In this document: positions 60,647 to 64,000 of the stretch, piece by piece
Numbering within the stretch: position 1 is the first letter of the stretch
Layout: each line of letters begins with the position of its first letter
From: Prado023 sp963753075
GTDB lineage: Bacteria; Actinomycetota; Actinomycetes; S36-B12; CAIYMF01
Direction: 5' to 3'
DNA: 64,000 nucleotides
NCBI GenBank assembly: GCA_963753075.1
Contig: CAVWAR010000002.1
Location: forward strand, 992,001 to 1,056,000
The notes under the pieces: model-generated
Databases searched by the model: none
What the model was told of the DNA's origin: nothing
The model's input: only the letters and a program-made list of their open reading frames with translations
Position numbers and translations under genes: made by a program

Positions 60647-62287
60647 ATGTCAGACGCCAGGCTTGATCGGATGGGTGCTTTCGACGCCGTGATGTGGGGG
60701 GTCGAGCAGGATCCGGTCCTCAGGTCCGTGGTCGTGGCGATGACCGTCCTCGATGAGGAGCCGGACGTCGACCTGCTGGTCGAGCGGATCACCCGGATGA
60801 GCCTGGCGGTTCCGAAGCTGCGCCAGCGGGTCATCGGCAACCCCGTCTCACCGATCCCGCCGCGGTGGGAGTACGACCCGAACTTCGACATCACGTTCCA
60901 CCTGAGGCGCTACAACGTGCCCGCGGACGGGACCGACCGGCCGTTGATGCGTATCGCCGAGCAGCTGGGCGAGCAGGACTTCGACCGCGATCGACCCCTG
61001 TGGGAGATGGCACTTGTGCAGGGGTGGGACGGTTCCCGATCCGCCGTGATCCTCAAGCTGCACCACGCCATCACCGACGGCGTCGGTGGGATGGCCATGG
61101 CCGCCAGCCTGTTCGACCTCGCGCGGAATCCGAACACCGACCTCGGCCCGATGCCCGCGGAGCCCAGGGGCGGAGTCCTGGGGTTGCCGGCGCGGGTTGT
61201 CAACGGCGTCAGGTTCACCGGCCAGGCGGCGGTGCGGCGCGGCCAGTCGCTCGCTGGAGATGCCGTCGGCCTGGCGGAGCGAGTGGTCACCGACCCGGGT
61301 GAGTCGTTCGTCTCGGGGGCGGCGTTCGCCCAGTCAGCCTCGCGGCTGCTCGCGCCGGCCAACGAGCCTCTGAGCCCCCTGATGCGCGGCCGGTCGCTGT
61401 CGGTCCACATGGACGTGATCACGGTTCCCTTCGCTCCCCTCAAGGCCGCCTCCAAGAAGGTGGGGGCAACTCTGAACGACACGTACATGGCTGCGGTCAG
61501 CGGCGGTGTTGCGGCCTATCACGAGGCCCACAACTCACCTTGCGAGTACGTCCGGGTCAACATGCCGGTGAACATGCGTACATCCGGTGACACCTCAGGG
61601 GGGAACCGCTGGGTGCCTGCGCGCTTCCCGATGCCGATTGACTCCGGCGATGCCGAGACTCGGATCAAGCGGCTCTCCCCGATCCTCATGCAGGCGCGCA
61701 CCGAGCCCGCGCTGGTGGTCAGCGATACCATCTACCGCTTGCTGACCGCCCTGCCGCAGAGCGCGGCCACCTCCGTCGCGTCAGGGATGATGAAGGGGTG
61801 TGACCTCGCCATCACCAACGTGCCGGGGCCGCCGATCACTCTGTTCTCCTCGGGCGCCGAGGTCCAGGCCATCGTGCCGTTCGCCCCCAAGGGTGGTGCC
61901 GCAGCGAATGTGGCCCTGATGACCTACAACGGCACCGCCTTCGTGGGCGTGAACATCGACACTCGAGCGATCCCTGACCCGGACGCCTTCCTCGAGTACC
62001 TGCGCGCCGGCTTCGACGAGGTTCTGGCGATCGCCGATCCGGAGGCACACGCCGTGATCGGGACGCACTCGGGAACCCCCGTCGACGAGCCGGCCGCGGC
62101 TGCCCCGGTCGCGCGGAAGGCGGCCAAGAGGGCGCCGGCGAAGAAGGCGCCGGCCAAGAAGGCTGCCGCGAAGAAGGCCCCGGCGAAGAAAGCTGCTGCC
62201 AAGAAGGCACCTGCCAAGAAGGCACCGGCCAAGAAGACACCGGCCAAGAAGGCTCCCGCGGCCGAGCCCGCGTCCACCGAGACCTGA
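60647..62287 (+). CDS. WS/DGAT-type acyltransferase with Lys/Ala-rich tail
   Basis: The 546-residue protein has the active-site motif LHHAITDGVGG (His139, His140, Asp144) of wax ester synthase/diacylglycerol acyltransferases, and later NMPVNMRTSGD and VTNVPGP-like segments (ITNVPGPPITLF). These make storage wax esters or triacylglycerol from acyl-CoA. After residue 480 a tail of about 60 residues is built of AKKAPAKKA-type repeats, like the histone-H1-like tails of actinobacterial DNA-binding proteins. The tail is not part of the usual enzyme. GGGAGGAG before ATG 60647. Confidence 0.9.
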   Translation: MSDARLDRMGAFDAVMWGVEQDPVLRSVVVAMTVLDEEPDVDLLVERITRMSLAVPKLRQRVIGNPVSPIPPRWEYDPNFDITFHLRRYNVPADGTDRPLMRIAEQLGEQDFDRDRPLWEMALVQGWDGSRSAVILKLHHAITDGVGGMAMAASLFDLARNPNTDLGPMPAEPRGGVLGLPARVVNGVRFTGQAAVRRGQSLAGDAVGLAERVVTDPGESFVSGAAFAQSASRLLAPANEPLSPLMRGRSLSVHMDVITVPFAPLKAASKKVGATLNDTYMAAVSGGVAAYHEAHNSPCEYVRVNMPVNMRTSGDTSGGNRWVPARFPMPIDSGDAETRIKRLSPILMQARTEPALVVSDTIYRLLTALPQSAATSVASGMMKGCDLAITNVPGPPITLFSSGAEVQAIVPFAPKGGAAANVALMTYNGTAFVGVNIDTRAIPDPDAFLEYLRAGFDEVLAIADPEAHAVIGTHSGTPVDEPAAAAPVARKAAKRAPAKKAPAKKAAAKKAPAKKAAAKKAPAKKAPAKKTPAKKAPAAEPASTET

Positions 62288-62384
62288 CGCTGGCGTAGCT
62301 CGGGCGCGGGCAGAGTCGCGTGGCGCCGTGAACTGCTGGGCGGGGCGTGCGGCAGGAGTTCGCGGACGGTCCTAGCATTGCGCC

Positions 62385-63956
62385 GTGTCCGCCGCTGTGG
62401 AGTCTGCTCCGATCCCCGCCGTGGCGGCCCCTGCCAGGACCGCGCTGGTCCGCCCGATGCCCTCGGCCGGGCTTCGCGGATGGATCGGCCCGCTGCTGGT
62501 CACGGTGTTGGCCGGTGTGCTCCGGTTCGTGAACCTGGGCCGCCCGCACGCGATCATCTTCGACGAGACCTACTACGTGAAGGACGCGCTGGCACTGCTC
62601 CGCTTCGGCTACGAGCGGCAGGCGATCGAGGGGGCAGATGAGCTGATCCTGGAGCAGGACGCCCCATGGGACCAGCTCGACATCTTCACGGACACGGCAG
62701 CCTTCGTCGTGCATCCCCCGCTGGGCAAATGGGTGATCGCCACGGGCGAGTGGGCATTCGGCGTGGTCCCGTTCGGGTGGCGCTTCGGCGTTGCCGTCCT
62801 GGGCACACTCAGCGTGCTCATGGTGGCCCGGATCATCCGTCGGCTCACGCGGTCCGACGTGGTCGGCACGATCGCCGGACTGCTCGTCGCGCTGGACGGG
62901 CTGCACATCGTCATGAGCCGGTCGGCGCTGCTGGACATGAGCCTGATGTTCCTCGTCCTGGCGGCGTTCGGGTTCCTGCTGCTCGACCGCGACGCTGTCC
63001 GCCGCCGGGCCGAGGGCTGGCGCACGCTCTGGGACGACAACCCGATCGTCCTCGGGCCCGGGTTCGGGGTGCGACCGTGGCGGATCGCCGCGGGCGTGTC
63101 GCTGGGGCTGGCGTGCGGGGTCAAGTGGAGCGGCCTGTGGTACGTCGCCCTCTTCGGGCTGCTCACCGTCTACTGGGACCTGCAGCTGCGCCGTGAGCTC
63201 GGGGCCTCGCGTCCCGTGCGTGGAGTCCTGGCCCACGACGCGCTGCCGGCGTTTGTCAGCGTTGTGGGGGTCGGGTTCGTTGCGTACCTCGCGACGTGGA
63301 CCGGATGGTTGGTCACCGACGGCGGCTACGACCGCGATTGGGCGGCGGCCAATCCGGGCGGCCTGCCGTTCGTCCCCGATGCCCTGCGCTCATTGGCCGA
63401 GTACCACCGTGCGGCATGGTCGTTCCACGTCGGCCTCGACTCCGACCACGCCTACAAGTCCAGCGCGTGGTCGTGGCCCGTGATGTCCCGGCCGACGTCG
63501 TTCTACTACGAGTCACCCACCGGGACGTGTGGTGCCGATCGATGCTCCGAGGAGGTGCTGGCCCTGGGCAACCCGATCATCTGGTGGGCCGGGTTGCTGG
63601 CGCTGTTGCACAACGCCTGGCGTGCCGTCGCCGGACGGGACTGGCGCAGCGGAGCGCTGCTCGTCGGGTACCTGGCGGGCTGGGTGCCGTGGTTGATCTT
63701 CCACGGCCGGACGATCTTCACGTTCTACGCGATCCTGCTGGTTCCCTTCCTCGCGGGGATGCTCGCGATCTCTCTGGCCAGCATTGCGGGCGGTCCGGAC
63801 GCCTCGGTCGTGCGGCGCAAGTGGGGGATCCTGGCCGTGGGCACCTTCCTGCTGCTCGTCCTCGCCGCGACCTGGTTCTTCCTGCCGGTCTGGACCGGCG
63901 AGGTGCTGCCCTACGAGCAGTGGGACTGGCGGATGTGGATGCCCACGTGGGTCTGA
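62385..63956 (+). CDS. pmt: dolichyl-phosphate-mannose--protein O-mannosyltransferase
   Basis: The 523-residue polytopic protein has the family Asp-Glu pair in the first outer loop (Asp60-Glu61 in IIFDETYYVKDALA), then HPPLGKWVIATGEW, RSALLDMSLMFLVLAAFGFL and the later WPVMSRPTSFYYESPTGTCG. About ten hydrophobic segments are seen. It transfers mannose from a polyprenyl donor to secreted proteins. The GTG start at 62385 gives a Pro/Ala-rich lead. The C-terminal YEQWDWRMWMPTWV is typical. Confidence 0.93.
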   Translation: MSAAVESAPIPAVAAPARTALVRPMPSAGLRGWIGPLLVTVLAGVLRFVNLGRPHAIIFDETYYVKDALALLRFGYERQAIEGADELILEQDAPWDQLDIFTDTAAFVVHPPLGKWVIATGEWAFGVVPFGWRFGVAVLGTLSVLMVARIIRRLTRSDVVGTIAGLLVALDGLHIVMSRSALLDMSLMFLVLAAFGFLLLDRDAVRRRAEGWRTLWDDNPIVLGPGFGVRPWRIAAGVSLGLACGVKWSGLWYVALFGLLTVYWDLQLRRELGASRPVRGVLAHDALPAFVSVVGVGFVAYLATWTGWLVTDGGYDRDWAAANPGGLPFVPDALRSLAEYHRAAWSFHVGLDSDHAYKSSAWSWPVMSRPTSFYYESPTGTCGADRCSEEVLALGNPIIWWAGLLALLHNAWRAVAGRDWRSGALLVGYLAGWVPWLIFHGRTIFTFYAILLVPFLAGMLAISLASIAGGPDASVVRRKWGILAVGTFLLLVLAATWFFLPVWTGEVLPYEQWDWRMWMPTWV

Positions 63957-63963
63957 ACCGCCC

Positions 63964-64000
63964 TCACGCCTCGCGCGACTTGTGCGCAACGACGGCATCG
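63964..64000 (-). CDS. C-terminal end of a gene, possibly rsmI
   Basis: The minus strand enters from the right edge with DAVVAHKSREA and a TGA at 63964-63966. LYDAVVA...K-like endings occur in 16S rRNA 2'-O-methyltransferase RsmI, whose gene often neighbours pmt in actinobacteria. Eleven residues are too few for a firm call. It would be convergent with pmt. Confidence 0.35.
   Translation of the reverse strand, partial: DAVVAHKSREA

Noticed and set aside
60196..60666. Open frame running through the 118-bp repeats as a repetitive protein
   Set aside because: It exists in several frames and both strands solely because the unit lacks stops, includes a tRNA tail and hairpin, and has no start signal.
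61836..63236. A 466-codon minus-strand frame spanning the WS/DGAT-pmt junction
   Set aside because: It crosses two convincing genes, has no ribosome-binding site, and its Pro/Ser/Trp pattern comes from the antisense of the lysine repeats.

Overview
The window is high-GC DNA (by eye near 70%) with actinobacterial gene content. Markers are a galU/gephyrin-like glp/rimJ/GlpR(SepX)-type cluster, protein O-mannosyltransferase, a WS/DGAT acyltransferase, a PAC2 protein, an AfsR/BTAD regulator, a DtxR-type iron box, frequent GTG starts and many 1-8 bp gene overlaps. I cannot name the genus.

Layout. 1-22.9 kb is ordinary chromosome: the start of orn, a CBS protein, a GH20 hexosaminidase, a hotdog thioesterase, a membrane spermidine-synthase-like protein, a degenerate HisA/PriA-like barrel, and an acyl-CoA dehydrogenase/phosphotransferase pair divergent from an SDR. 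Next come a three-activity alkylation-repair fusion (Ada-AlkA-Ogt), small genes, feoA-feoB-feoC behind an iron box, a two-component system, a FUSC-like protein, a 38-residue Cys-rich protein behind a CsoR/CstR-like operator, pirin and a PadR/HAAS pair.

23.1-42.7 kb starts at a tRNA-Arg and is an accessory, decaying zone. It holds two broken IS110-family transposases and fragments of an F420-dependent reductase, a DUF2079 protein and probably a hydrolase. It also holds a frameshifted AfsR-type regulator, a broken acyl-CoA dehydrogenase, and a TetR gene and a membrane protein that both lack clear starts at a shared point. Among these sit apparently intact genes: an ABC exporter pair, an enoyl-CoA hydratase with a large palindrome upstream, an Asp-box lipoprotein, an extended SDR, a coupled SEC-C / pRiA4b-ORF3 pair, and a secreted protein preceded by two triplets of 11-bp-spaced heptamers typical of SARP/BTAD operators.

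42.9-64 kb is again conserved chromosome: AI-2E-type transporter, GNAT, NCS2 purine permease, a secreted nuclease with lamin-tail domains, a DrrAB-like ABC exporter, a flippase-like protein with one homopolymer frameshift, PAC2, MscL, a SAF protein, FmdB, 5-FCL, GalU, Glp, RimJ, GlpR-like, tRNA-Ala, WS/DGAT and protein O-mannosyltransferase. Immediately after tRNA-Ala the tRNA 3' end plus its strong hairpin is repeated in tandem with a 118-bp period.

How they work together: the FeoABC set imports ferrous iron under probable DtxR-type control. The Glp/GlpR-like pair and galU belong to cell division and envelope growth. The acyl-CoA genes, enoyl-CoA hydratase and WS/DGAT point to lipid turnover. 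The most unusual items are the tandem tRNA-tail/hairpin array, the heptamer operator beside a broken regulator, the Ada-AlkA-Ogt fusion with an internal ribosome-binding site, the HisA-like protein lacking its catalytic aspartate, and the tiny Cys-rich gene with its own operator. Functions are inferred from motifs read by eye; no database search was run.
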